A stretch of 64,000 nucleotides of DNA from Agelas oroides (lineage: Eukaryota; Porifera; Demospongiae; Agelasida; Agelasidae): contig OX422201.1 in the NCBI GenBank assembly GCA_949130485.1, positions 2,392,516 to 2,456,515 on the forward strand, written 5' to 3'. A program made the translations under genes and the position numbers. Of this stretch, positions 1 to 11,621 are shown piece by piece (the stretch's first letter is position 1; each line of letters opens with the position of its first letter). The notes beneath the pieces are model-generated. The model was not told the DNA's origin and ran no database searches. It was given only the letters and a program-made list of their open reading frames with translations.

Positions 1-480
1 CATGTGGACAGATGGATGGGTAATGTCTAAGTGTGATAATGCAAAAAAAACTCAATTTTTAGTCCCTCAGCTAAAATATAAATTTGCACCCTCTCCAAGG
101 CTCCACCCCCAGTCTGACCACATCATGAACACACACAACAATTAAAAACTTTACATATGGACTTGTCCTGGGACCACTTCAATTCCAGTCTACAGGCCAA
201 AACACACATTTGACCTCAAAAACAGGCTATGCTGGCTTCAAGAAAAATTTGACACACCTCCACTCAAACCAACCAAAACTGAGCCCAGTTTCAGAAAGCT
301 CACTACCTATGTATACTTTTTCCCGCTCACCTCCAGGCCAGGGAGTTATGCCCACAAACCTACTCCCTGTCATTGCCCCTATTGACTAGTAGTAATGCGC
401 ATGATAGTACATTTCCAGCAGAGCTTCATCAACCCAAGGACTTTTAAATTTCCAAAAAGAGAGTTTGGAAAAAAAGACTG
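1..480. other. Non-coding stretch, nothing recognised
   Basis: AT-rich DNA without a credible open frame, splice-framed exon or obvious inverted repeat. It may contain the 5' end of the hAT remnant that follows, but I cannot place a terminal inverted repeat. Confidence 0.4.
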
Positions 481-1130
481 TTATAAAGTGATCTTTCAAC
501 CCTAGCTGGTTCGGCCACTACAAACGGCTGCATTACGATGAAGCACAAGACGCCGCCTTTTGCCACGTTTGTCGGTGTGCAGCAGACCAAAACGAAGCTG
601 ATAACGAGCCACAAGGATGCTGCCTTCATCTATAGGAGATTTAGGAACTGGAAGGATGGCACAATCAGCAGGTCAAGGCATGAGAGTATAGTGACTGTCA
701 CAAAGAAGCTGTACAGGGTATGATAGTAGCTACATCCTCAAACAACGAGAGATATTGGTGAGCAGCTATCTGAAATTCATTCCCGTGATAAGAGAGACAA
801 CAGGCTGCTATTGAAAATCCTCCAAAACATTAGATTCCTGGCTTGCCAAAATATTGCTCTAAGAGGTGACAATATGAAGAATCTGAGAGTAACTTTGTTT
901 AAGTGCTTAAGCTCAGAGGTAAAGATGACTCCAGAGTTCAGCAGTGGCTGGAGGAAGTGAAAGGACATTTTCTGTTCTGAGAAGAGTGAAGAGCTACTTG
1001 TGGGCCACTATGGGGCAGGAAAGACTAAACCATCTAATGGCACTCCATGTTCACAAAGCAAAAACTGATAATTTGGATTTAATTGATGTGGCAAATACTT
1101 TTGTTAACCGCAAACACAGACTTAAGTGAA
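481..1130 (+). pseudogene. Internally deleted hAT-type transposase remnant
   Basis: Two pieces of one transposase type lie side by side. The first piece (about 490-955) reads, across a stop near 721 and a frame change, into segments such as FRNWKDGTISRSRHES, then a stretch ending KILQNIRFLACQNIALRGD. This order is typical of the N-terminal half of animal hAT proteins of the ZMYM/DUF4371 type. The second piece (944-1129) has SERTFSVLRRVKSYL followed by MGQERLNHLMALHVH, the C-terminal hAT dimerisation region. Several hundred residues that normally separate them, including the catalytic core, are missing at about 955, so the copy cannot encode an active enzyme. The family assignment is from remembered motif order, not a search. 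Confidence 0.7.
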
Positions 1131-1660
1131 TCAGACCTTGTAAGCCTATAACTAACTATTCTTTTTGTGTGCTAGCTGCACATCACTTAGTCAGGTGTGT
1201 ATTGCCATAATGTGCATGCCATCTCTGTCTTGATATATTTTGTAATTTAAGCTCAAGTGAACCTCAGAACTGATCACGAAGCATAAAAATCTCAAAATTT
1301 TCATGGGCGGGACCCCACTAGCACTCCACACTTTGTGTGGAAACTGTGGTGTCATGATCCCTCATTTGTGGCCGGACCATTCTAAATTAGCTTCCTACGG
1401 CCCTGTCTAAGCATAAAATTGGGCGGGGCCTACAAGCCCGAAAAGTCAGCTTTCTACAGTACCTTTGCCAGACAACTGTGTGATGATACCCGTCTTCCAG
1501 GATGGCTCTCTGCCTTTCCAGTACACTCACAAACATTCAAGCTCACTCAGGCAAGCTTTGCACACACAAAAGCCAACCATCACGTTCAACGAGCTAGAAA
1601 ATCTTTTTAGTGTGTTTTTGAAAAAAATTTTTTTAAGTGTTGGAGGATTTCTTCAAAGTT
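1131..1660. other. Flank of the hAT remnant, no gene
   Basis: No supportable coding sequence. Probably includes the 3' part of the dead hAT element and unassigned DNA before the retrotransposon remnant. Confidence 0.3.
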
Positions 1661-1747
1661 CCGCCCAGCCACATGAAAGTGCCGCCAGCCCACTACAAAG
1701 GGCCGCAGGCCACATCAAAGGGATACGCCCCCCCTTGTTGATTCTGG

Positions 1748-2760
1748 TTGCTGCCATGGGAAAGTGTAAACAAGCCAATGAATTTCAATTGCACCATTAT
1801 GGTCACCCAACCACAAAGCCGTGCTGCTGCTGCTTTCTTCTCACACGGTCAATTAGGTGCCTTCCATGGTCTACTAAATCCGCTTTCATCTCGCAGTATA
1901 ATGGAATGCTGTGTTCTCTCAGTTCTTATGTACGGCTCAGAATCATGGATGCTAAATACTGCACTTATAGGGACCCTAGAGTCCTTCCAAGCAGAACTTG
2001 AGAAACGCATTCTAAAACTACCCCAAAATTCACATTGAATAACATCCCTCTCCTAGTTCTGAATTGGCTTATCCATGTGTGCCAGGATTTTATGCAGCAA
2101 GCTCTCCTTCCTACACAGTCTGCCATGACCAAAATGCATCCCTCAGTTCCCAAGTCTTCAACTCCACTGCAGCATCAGATGTGACATCTATGAGCCTAGT
2201 CAAGCAGTGCAAATTCCTTGAGTCAAAACTAGGCGCCAAGTTTACCAGTGAAGTTCTCAGTCAGCCAGATTTGTCACTGAGAGACCTGAAGGAACGTGTT
2301 GTTAAAGTGGACAGAATGAGGACCCTCGAAATGTCAGAAAACCATCCATCTCTGCAATTTGCACTCAACATTGCCAAGGAAAATGCATGGATGAAGTTCT
2401 GGGATGTTGCACTTGAACATCGTCTTGAAGGCACCAGGTCATCCCTATCTATCCTCAAACTACTCTGCTTGACTGTCTTTGGAGACAGAAACTGCCCTGC
2501 TAGTAACTGCCCATACATCGTCCCTGAAACATCCCCACTGTGCGAACACTTCCTACAATGTCACGCAGACTTGCCTTCTGAGATTACCCCTGACGACCTC
2601 ACAAACTGTATCATCGCCACCGTCACTGACTCTGAACGGTTTTTTAACATTTTACCTCTGGGGTTGTCAACTGTAAAATGCTTTCCTTTTTAACTGTCAG
2701 ACATGTACTCTCCCTTTCTTGGGGTATATATGAAACTTTGACTTTGACTTTGACCTCATT
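1748..2760 (+). mobile_element. 3' end of a non-LTR (LINE-type) retrotransposon, decayed
   Basis: The frame at 1748-2038 ends with the pattern CVLSVLMYGSESW followed by FQAELEKRILKLP, which is how the region after the catalytic core of many LINE reverse transcriptases reads. Around 2040-2064 the frame shifts into a 209-residue open frame (2064-2693) that is Leu/Ser-rich and ends in a Cys/His cluster (NCPASNCPYIV, then SPLCEHFLQCH), like the C-terminal zinc-knuckle of such ORFs. After the stop comes a short 3' UTR and three TTTGAC repeats near 2738-2755, resembling the short tandem tail at the 3' end of several LINE clades. The 5' portion is absent (5' truncation) and at least one frameshift is present, so it is dead. 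The clade is not determined. Confidence 0.65.
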
Positions 2761-2945
2761 AATTATTCATGAGTGGAATTGGCCCGATTCGCGATTCAAG
2801 GTTGTCCTAACAAAGAAAAAACACTTCTGAATCTGATTCATCAAAGTTGCATGAATAAACACACATATCAGTAAAAAAAAAAAAACCACAGTTATGAATA
2901 TAAATGCACATGAGCTAACCTGAATATAAATGCTAAATACATCAA

Positions 2946-5900
2946 TCAGTCAGTATCATTACTTATCCCATCTCGTACAATGAAATAAATTGCAGCAGTC
3001 AAGAACAGAACTGGAGTTAAAACTATAGCTAGTACTGGTACTATAGCAATGATGACAACAAGCAATCCGATAATAATAAACCATGTAGCAACTACAATCA
3101 CAGCCTGATAGTTAGCAATGATGATGATAAATGTTCCGATAAAAAACATACAATCAATACCAGGATCACCATTCAAAAGCACAATGCCGATGGTGCTACT
3201 GGAGTCACAAGGGTTCTGTCTCCCAAGAATGTAGCAGACAATAAAGGCTGCCATCAAACAAAAATAGAGCAGACTACTGACAACAACAGCAGGATGTGTG
3301 AGTCGATATATCACCTTCGTACGAAGTGAAAATAATTTTCGATATTCCTCAAAGTCAACTTTTGTCTGGGTAAGATTTGCTTTCTCTTGTACCTCTTTTG
3401 CTTTCTCTTTGGCATGTTTTACCCCTTCTCCCTGAAATACCAAGTCTGAAAAGCTTTCCCCAATGATGGTAGACATCATGTCAATGTAGAATGCCATTGA
3501 AAACTCCTTCACTCTTGGGTAGTTCACCACAAAGAAGAGAATGACTCCAATGAAAGGAAGTAAATCTCCAGCAATCATATTGTACCAAAGAAAGGGACTA
3601 GGGATGAAAAATGTTTCATTAGCAGTATTTCTAGCATCATTCTCATCGCACCGTTCATTTCTAACCTTCATTGCAATCATAACAAGTATAGCAGCGTTTA
3701 CCAAAATCTGGCCTACTAAATGGATGCAAAACTTAGTAATCAGTGTAACATAGTTACTCTTGGTGTTCTTATGGACACGTCGTATGTTGAGTAAGGAGCT
3801 AATGGCCATAAAAGATCTCATGAAATAGACAGAAAGAACCAGGTAGAATGTCCCTACGGTGATGAGACCAAAATCTATCCGACTGTTAGTATCAGTTTGG
3901 TTAAATGGTTTCTCTACCACCAGCGCAATAACATCTGCCACAGCAAGAGGGTAGAGTAGCAGTTCAGAGATGACTGTTCGCAAAACCTCAAACCATGTAC
4001 TGAGATGATCCCTCCATTTGTTAGGAATAAATTGGCACCGTGCCTTTTTGTCATCATCTTCCTGAACATCATCCTCAGAACTGTTTTCAGATTTGGAGAG
4101 CTTTTTCTGGCAGTATCGGAAACAAGCAATGCATGAGCCTCCTTGAATGAAGTAAAGGAAGCCATCAATAAGGGCAAGGATGAAACCGATGATGACTAGA
4201 ATAAGAACAAAGATATTTACTGCGCTTGATTGAAATGTAACACAGGTGAAAATGAAGTCAAAGAGTGTGACAAGCAGCTCAAGGCCCACCCAGACATCTG
4301 CAAGAACTTTCGGCATGGCAGGAAAAAAGAATCCTGGCATCATTTTGAAGCCAGCATGTTGAGCAAATTGCAGACTAGGAGGTTTTTCAGGTTGTTTCAA
4401 ACATGGACAACAACGTCCTACATCACATTTGTCCAGCGTACTTGGTGGATGTTCATTCCTTCTCAGCAGCTTGATGCCAGTTTCGACAGCCTTCTTTGAA
4501 CGTTTTGCAATCCTTTTATCGACTGGTACCTGATCTTCCTCATTTCTGCAGAAATTGAATTCATTGGTTATCCACATTAGGCATCCCATGGTCTATACAC
4601 AACATTAGCTATGTCAGCTGTAAGATACTTAGCTATTAGGGTAACTTGTTAAGTATTGCAGTGACATAGTGAAGTCAATGTTATATTTTCATGGTAGTGA
4701 AACATCGTCATTTATGCAATGGAATAGCTAAAGTGAAAGCTCTTGCAGTGAGATGGCAAGGAGACACGTATCCAACATGCAGCTGCAATGCTTAATGTAC
4801 ATGGTAGTCAGCATAACTAGATCAGAGCTAAAGCAGAGCTACAGCTGCAGTAAACTAGGCAGGAATTGTGTGTGGCCAGAGGATTCTCACAAGTGCTACC
4901 TACTCAATGAATCGTACTTGTACCATAGCCCTATCGTCAGATATCTAGATATTTTCATCGGCCCTGCATGTGCCAGGGAGGAAACATGAACCATGCATGC
5001 AGACATGCACCCATATAGCAACGTACACCAATTAAGAGTTTATATTTGTGGTGGTTGGAAAAAAAGAGAAGGTTGTTATAAGCACACTCAGGCCTAAGTG
5101 TTATCTGGCAACACTTCCCTTCCCTCTTCCTACATCATTGCTTGATGTCAGTGCCGTAATTGGCAAATGACTTTCATCAAAGGCAATATAAATAGGTAAC
5201 GCATAATGGCAAAAGATGTCTCTTATAGTGCACTACACATGCACTTGATACTCATATATTATACGCATGTGTAAAAATCTAAATGGTGTGCATGTGTTGT
5301 ATATTATATGCTGTTTTACTGGTCAGCTTACTCTGGAGAAGAAGCTTGACGGTAATCAGTTGGTGCTGCTCTCTGAAATAAAGAGTGATGATTAATTGCT
5401 GCACTGACTCTCTACACAAATATACAAATATAGTTGGTGACATAAAATGCCCTTTACCCCTGTGTGTGAAATACTAGCTACACATAGCTATGTGATACAT
5501 TATACTGGTAGTCAACATATACTGGTATAGGTACACATTGGGATGTAAACAAAAAAAAGAAAGAAATGGATCTTTGATCAATTAACCATGACAAGACCTA
5601 GTCTCACATATCCATGACCATGGTCTTGCTTGCGAGACTATAGACAAAACCTGAAGTGCTGGTAGTGAAATAAATTGTTAAACACTACGTATATATACAG
5701 AAACAAAGCTCTACCTGTATCCCTGTCTGCATTGTTTGGAGTCTAAAACTGCCACGGTACTCATTTTGTCGGGTAGCAAACTCATTCTCATTATCACTGT
5801 CACTGCTACTGCTATCACCATCGAAGGAAGTTCCAATCCCACCGAGATGGCCACCAATTTCAGCATGTGTGTCATTTCCCTGTACAACAGCAGACATTTA

Positions 5901-7965
5901 GCTCCATATGTAATGATCATATCAGTTTTTGTAGGTTTGCTGAACAAAAAAATGTTGACACCACCCTTTCATTGTATAATGCCAATGAGGCCACACAAAG
6001 TTAATTTCCAGTTTCTAGTCCAACAAGTCAATTAAAAATGACCAGGTCACCAGGCTTTTTAAAATATTTTTTTCTTGAAAAAATTTTTTTGCTAGGAAAC
6101 CTGAGTGGAAAGAAAATAGTGTCTCAAATCTAGTACAAGTAGCAAATGTATCATGTAGGTGAGGACTGGGCACAATACCAGACACATGTAGCCTCGTTCT
6201 TGGGCTTCCCCTGTTTTTACCTTCCAATTGCATTCACAATAATACACAAATGGAAGGTAAAAACAGGGGAGGCCTGGGAACGAGGCTAAGACACACATGC
6301 ACATCTAAACAGGGAAAGTAGAAGGCTGGATGGTGAAGCCACTGAGTCCAGGTTGTGTAAACATTGTGCATGGTTGCATGCTGAATACTGATTACACCTG
6401 ATTACATATCAGGTAACAGCCGACCAGAAACAAGAAATTATGGCCTGAATATTGAATACCCTCAGAAAGTTACTGTGCCAGCATAGCATAGCCTTCTGCA
6501 TACAAGACAACCCTCAACAAACAAACAGACAAACAAACACAAGACAATGGTTGGCAGGATGGTGTAAAATACAGTGGTATGTCATCTTTTTGAGGATTCC
6601 TTCCCTACATGCACTTGTTTTTGTTTAGACAGCTTTTTTTAGACTTGTACTTTTATGCTCCACCCTACAAGTATATATGCTTTCGCATAATTCGCCATGG
6701 CTTATTACAGGCTCATTTCACAAAATATGATGACAGAAACATGTCTACCCTTTCCAGCAAGGATTTCCTTGAATGACCTACCCCATCACCCCAACCACAA
6801 GTTAATCTTCCTCTCACTAAGCAAAAGAAACCTATGTACAGTCAAATAAACTCAGCTATAGCTGGGCTTTTTCCCATCCGGCTACCCATTAGTCTCGTAG
6901 TACCTCTAAGGTTGGGTCTGGCCACTCAAGATTAGTAGATGTCCATAGCATGTATTGAAAAGCCACACTTTCCTGTGTTCCTGTGCCTGCTGAAGATTCA
7001 TAGTTAGCTTGTCCTAACTCCAATTTGTCGACAAAACAGCAAACTGGTTACTGCCTGTAGAGTGGTCGAGATGGGCAAAGTGTTGCTGCTGAGTGTTGCT
7101 TGTAGCTAGCCTAGCCTCCACATGGGTGAACGAAGCTGGGCAGGACCAGGGGTGGCTACTCGGGCATGTGCTGCAAATCGAGTTATGAATCGAACTACGA
7201 ATCAAGATACAAATTGAGCTTCAGGTCTGCAAATTGAGCTACGAATCAAGCTTCAGACCTGTGAATCAAGTTGTGAACCGAGCTTTAGAACGAACTGTGA
7301 ACTGAACTTATTGCACTCCAGGACCACCATAGTATGTGGTAATTATACTAGCTAGTCTCTATATTTTTCCATCACTCTGATCCACTTTTGGGATCATCTA
7401 CCAATTTAAACACCCATTTTTACTCTCTACTAGTATAGCCTTTCTGTATATAGCAGCAGTATTCTGACTCCCCAGTTTCTGAGCTACTGGAATCAGTAGT
7501 TAATCAAGATCTAATTACTGTGAAATGCTGAATAAACAACAACAACAGCAAAAAAAACAACAACAACAGCAAACAAATACTGAAGTAACCAAAACAATCC
7601 CCCCACACTTTATCAGAGCGTTTATTATATCCATTGGGACAGTAAGGAAATTCAAATGTGCTTGAGAAGCAAAACTGTCATAACAAAAAATGAGAGAATC
7701 GTCTGCAAAATACTAACAAAGAAGAAAAGAAGCAACACACAACAAAATCAGTAAAGCTGCTGACCTCTCCAGGTCTCACACCGCCCTCCTCGCTGTTGTC
7801 TGCAGACTCCACACTGACTGGCCTCCACCCAGCAATCATCTCCCTACTCCCCCGCCTGCTTGGTGGGAGGGAAGGTACTTCAAGCGTGGCAACTACATCA
7901 GCGTTGTTTAAAGCACTGCTACTAGACAACTGATCCTGTGGTAGAGCTCCTTCCAGATGTGCCAT
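2946..7965 (-). CDS. Polytopic membrane protein of unknown family, four exons
   Basis: Exons on the minus strand: 7965-7765, 5879-5715, 5372-5332 and 4545-2946. Every junction has GT/AG ends and compatible phase (0, 0, 2), giving 668 residues. The frame of the last exon stays open up to a Met codon at 4589, but the polypyrimidine acceptor TTTCTGCAG at 4546-4554 joins exactly in phase with the 41-nt exon before it, so that Met is intronic. The first ~135 residues are hydrophilic, with a Ser/Asp run (GDSSSSDSDNENEF). The long exon has about ten hydrophobic segments: roughly one pair after a Cys-rich patch (CDVGRCCPCLKQPEK), four in the middle, then a charged Lys/Glu-rich stretch (KHAKEKAKEVQEKAN) that may be a coiled coil, and a final group ending TAAIYFIVRDGISNDTD. 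I do not recognise the family; function and membrane are unknown. The start is the first Met of the 201-nt first exon. Confidence 0.75.
4590..5331. other. Intron 3 of the membrane-protein gene
   Basis: Intronic by the exon chain at 4546-5331. No nested gene or repeat structure seen. Confidence 0.6.
6189..6288. mobile_element. Short palindromic MITE, TAGCCTCGTTCCCAGGC family
   Basis: A 100-bp near-perfect hairpin. The ends TAGCCTCG/CGAGGCTA are followed by about 36 bp of further pairing (CCCCTGTTTTTACCTTCC and its complement). It is flanked by AGACACATG and AGACACACA, matching at 7 of 9 positions, as for an old 9-bp target duplication. It lies in intron 1 of the membrane-protein gene. Confidence 0.75.
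6540..6655. mobile_element. Solo right-arm fragment of the CATCCCTACAT element family
   Basis: Contains TTCCTTCCCTACATGCACTT, then a T-rich stretch and AGACTTGTACTTTT, in the same order as the right arms at 46533-46671 and 60629-60774. There is no partner arm or terminal hairpin nearby. Confidence 0.45.
7150..7310. repeat. Degenerate ~12-bp tandem repeat (GAATCGAGCTAC-like)
   Basis: Roughly a dozen imperfect copies of units such as GAATCGAACTAC, GAATCAAGATAC and AAATTGAGCTAC run in tandem. The period is about 12 with occasional 9-bp insertions (CAGGTCTGC, CAGACCTGT). Confidence 0.55.
7537..7575. repeat. CAA-rich microsatellite
   Basis: Two runs of CAACAACAACAGC separated by an A tract. Confidence 0.8.
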
Positions 7966-10275
7966 TGCACAGTGCTATGTACACTACACACTTATCTGTA
8001 AGCCAAATGTGTGTTCTGGTTGTGAAATGCATTAAATACTGATTGACATTGTCACAATGGCTTAGTGCCAGGCATGTGGTGTCACATGTACTGCCAATGG
8101 CTTCATGACAGGCATATGTTTACCGACTGTACATGTACACAGCAACATGACAGATAGACAAAAATTATGTAAATAGCATACATGTATTAATCAAGCATAC
8201 AAACATGAATCTCTATGAAGTTCCAGAAGTCATACCTGTTCCCTATGTCATATCTTAGATCAATACTGTGGCTAGCTGCTAAAGAGTCTTGATGGGTTTG
8301 TTTTATTTCTCTTCCTCCTCTATCCATTCAGGATTGTCCATGGAAGACCCATAGCTACATACAATAATTACACTTGTAAGTTCATTAAGGTATGCAGACC
8401 AAATGGCTGGTTACTACAGTCAGGTTTCTGTTCCTTTTCCTCCTCTCTCAAGAGGAACAGTTGCTGGAAGACACACAGGCACCATACAGCTTATGATTGC
8501 ACTTGTAAGTTAGTTTGAGCCAGCTATTGTGGGTAGTTCAAACTGGTTTTCATATACCCACATTCAATTTATATATACTGATTTCCACAGTCCCACATTC
8601 AAGAGCCTGCATGCAATTTGACCATGCCTAAGGTGGAATTGTGTATAGGTGACATATAGTGCACAATGAACCAGAAACACTTATACACCCATGCAATGTG
8701 ACTTTTTATTGCTAATAATTATTGCAAAATTTTCTCTTCAATATTTCTTTGCACACATGGTCACTAATGACTGTGGTGGACACTGAGAGAAATGGCCTCA
8801 GGAACAGAGTGCAATGTGTGCACACATGGCTATCTCCAATCACAATGGTCACACCGCTTAATGGTTACTATAGAGTTGCAGACGTTTCATTACTGAGATT
8901 ACATTTTTTAAAAGATTAACATATGGGGTGATTTCCAACAGAAGCCAGGCAGAGAGGCAGCAAGTACACGTTTGTGTGGTATGTGTCAGTGTTAGGTTTC
9001 TAAATAACATATTAAAATTAACAATGAAAATCTATTTTATATTAAGCAATTACAGAAATTTAGATGCCACAGGTTGTTTACTGTATCTGAGAACTAGAAA
9101 GCTGGTTTTTGAGGATGTCTACCAGATCATTCTAAATACAGGAATGGGAAATTTTAAAAATGGGAAATGATGACAAGCAAAATCGAAACTTGAACAGAGA
9201 TGGGTACAGACTTATAAACTAATTGTAGAACAAGACTGACTGAACTGTCTTACAAATGTGCATGTTGTGTAAAACAGCTGAAAGAGGGGGGTGTATTTTT
9301 GTTCCCAGACTATTCTACTGAGGAAAGTGCAGGAATTAAGGGCCTGGGTCATAAGTCAGCACTAGCATGAATAAGAAACTAGTGTTTGCATATGCACCAT
9401 CTGTCAGTAACAAAGATTTTTCCCTATTGTACACAGCTACATATGCATCCTGTCCTCCGCTCAATACCTGCAAACTTACTATAATTCGCATATGTATGAC
9501 TGTCTGATCTTTGTGGAGCTGGGGTGTGAATCCACTGAAGAATGACTGAAAGACAGGTGTTTTGTAATGGTGGAAATAATCAAACTAGTGCTGAATTCAA
9601 GATGAGGCACATATACATTGATCCTCAAACTGAGGTACTGTTAGCAAAGCAAAAAGTGAAGGATCGTCATATTTTGAATGGAAAGTTAGAGCAAAGTAGC
9701 TATGTGCAATTCACAGATTCAAGAATGTTAACAAGCTGCCAAAAGGAAAGGCATATAGTCTAGCTAGCTTGCAGATCATGATTCAGTGCCCTTGCACACT
9801 GGTCCCCTTTGGTCCTTCAATAGATTAGTGGATGGACATTGACTTCTCTTCACATACACCAGCTTTTGTTTCCAGGCCTCCCCTTTTTCATGCACTCTTC
9901 ATGTTTGTGTGAAATGCAAACTGCACATAATAATGTAAATGCAAACCAAATTAAGTTGGGAATGAGGCTTCATATACCTAACACCTGAAAAAAAAAAAAC
10001 TTTAAAACTTTCCCATTTCCTATTCCCTATTCCTTGTTTTCTTGTTCCTACTTTTAGAGTGGCCACATTGAACCTGTGTTTAGTATTTATGTGAGTAAGG
10101 AACAAACTTCTAATTGAATTCTACTACCAGCTAATTTACTAATACATCAGATAAGATCTTGCCTTGATTCCTGCACGTTCAAGTATCTTATGTTGGGTAT
10201 TGAAGGGAGCAGGTCATAAAATACGTCATTATGTGGGTGTACTACAACATATACACACATTAATAATTGCTCGTC
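7966..10275. other. Intergenic, no gene supported
   Basis: About 2.3 kb upstream of the membrane-protein gene. Short open frames are present, but none has family motifs, splice-framed partners or plausible composition. Confidence 0.4.
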
Positions 10276-10557
10276 AAAGTAGTCACCACCGTCACCAGTC
10301 ACCACCGTCACTGCCAGATTAGTCACCACCGTCACCACTGCCAGATTAGTCACCAGTCAGATTAGTCACCACCGTCACCACTGCCAGATTAGTCACCACC
10401 ATCACCACTGTCAGATTAGTCACCAGTCAGATCAGTCACCACCGTCACCACTGCCAGATTAGTCACCACCATCACCACTGTCAGATTAGTCACCAGTCAG
10501 ATTAGTCACCACCGTCACCACTGCCAGATTAGTCACCACCGTCACCACTGCCAGATT
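10276..10557. repeat. Minisatellite with 27-bp units in a higher-order 27+27+15 pattern
   Basis: The core unit AGTCACCACCGTCACCACTG + CCAGATT (27 bp) alternates with a variant having CACCATCACC and TGTCAGATT, and with a 15-bp short unit AGTCACCAGTCAGAT. The 69-bp combination of the three repeats through the array. Confidence 0.85.
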
Positions 10558-11621
10558 GTAATACTTGTGGCTTTACTTTTCTTTTCTTTTAATTGGGTGA
10601 ATGTAATGAGATTAAAAATCTTCATCCTGATTTATATTTGCAAAACTAAGTGCTAAAATTTGAAAATAAAAAACTAGCCATTGATATTGCAGAGTGCCAA
10701 GAGCTAAAAATTGAAAGCAAACATTCTCATTTACAGTCTCTTTTGAGTAGATGGTACAACAAAGCAACTTAATCCAAATCGGTGGCATATCTGTCGGCAA
10801 GCCACGGAGAAGAATACTGAGATATCCATCACATTGAAAATCTGTATGAAGAGACATTCATGGTTGAGTATAATGTGACTTTACTGTACAAGGCCCATAA
10901 ACTGGAGAGGTCTCCAGAGAAGACATGCCCTGTGCTAATTAACTATGGCAGTAATATAGATTCACAAGTAGTTGATGTACAGGTGTTCAATGTGCTTTTA
11001 TTCTAAGTGGCTCACACCATAATAGTATCCAGGAATTTAACCAAACTTTGAAGAAGGCACAGATGCTGAAACACTGCATGCATATTAAACAATCAATGAA
11101 AAGGCAGGCCTGGATTTTATGCAAAGTCACCCATTGTGCAGGACATGTTTCAGCTAATACCAGGCCTCATCACTGGGGTGCCTGTGAGATGGGGACTGCT
11201 GTCTCATGCACAAGCTGTTGCTAGTTAAACAACATAAACAACAGCACAGATACTACTGTTAACCATTAGTTGTGTAAATGCTGTGAAGCTAAATTGTAAA
11301 CTGTAGCTACTAGCTACCACAAACTTCTCCAACACTGTCAGTTGCACTGGTATCATAGCTATCCCTATGAGAATACATTTTTTGCCACATTCGACTTCAA
11401 TACGATTTTCTACCTTTGGTTGCCTTGAACTCAGTGGCATGCACACTCCTAATGCCACATACTGAGTGGCTGCAGCAGGATTTTTTTTACACATTATAAA
11501 TAGCTTCTCAGTGAAAGCAGCTAGTATGTAACCAATGTATGTGGAGACCATTCGATCCCTAATGTGCAGAGCTATATATGTGCAGAGCTAAACATATACC
11601 CACTCACTCACTTCCACTTAC
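10558..11621. other. Region downstream of the phosphotransferase gene; C-terminal exon not resolved
   Basis: The last exon(s) of the phosphotransferase must lie below 11622. An open stretch on the minus strand at about 11570-11225, reading MVSTYIGYILAAFTEKLF near its start, resembles the expected final membrane segment, but I could not find an acceptor with the right phase. It is not called. Confidence 0.3.

Noticed and set aside
1465-2001. 178-codon open frame overlapping the retrotransposon remnant
   Set aside because: It is the wrong frame; the neighbouring frame at 1748-2038 carries the reverse-transcriptase-like motifs.
2946-4589. Using Met at 4589 as the start of the membrane-protein gene
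   Set aside because: A strong acceptor at 4546 joins in phase to three upstream exons, so the first 15 codons are intron.
10276-10557. CRISPR-like array
   Set aside because: The units are tandem without unique spacers, in an animal genome; it is a minisatellite.
11225-11551. Candidate terminal exon of the phosphotransferase
   Set aside because: The protein looks plausible at its start, but no acceptor with the required phase was found and its C-terminal part is not family-like.
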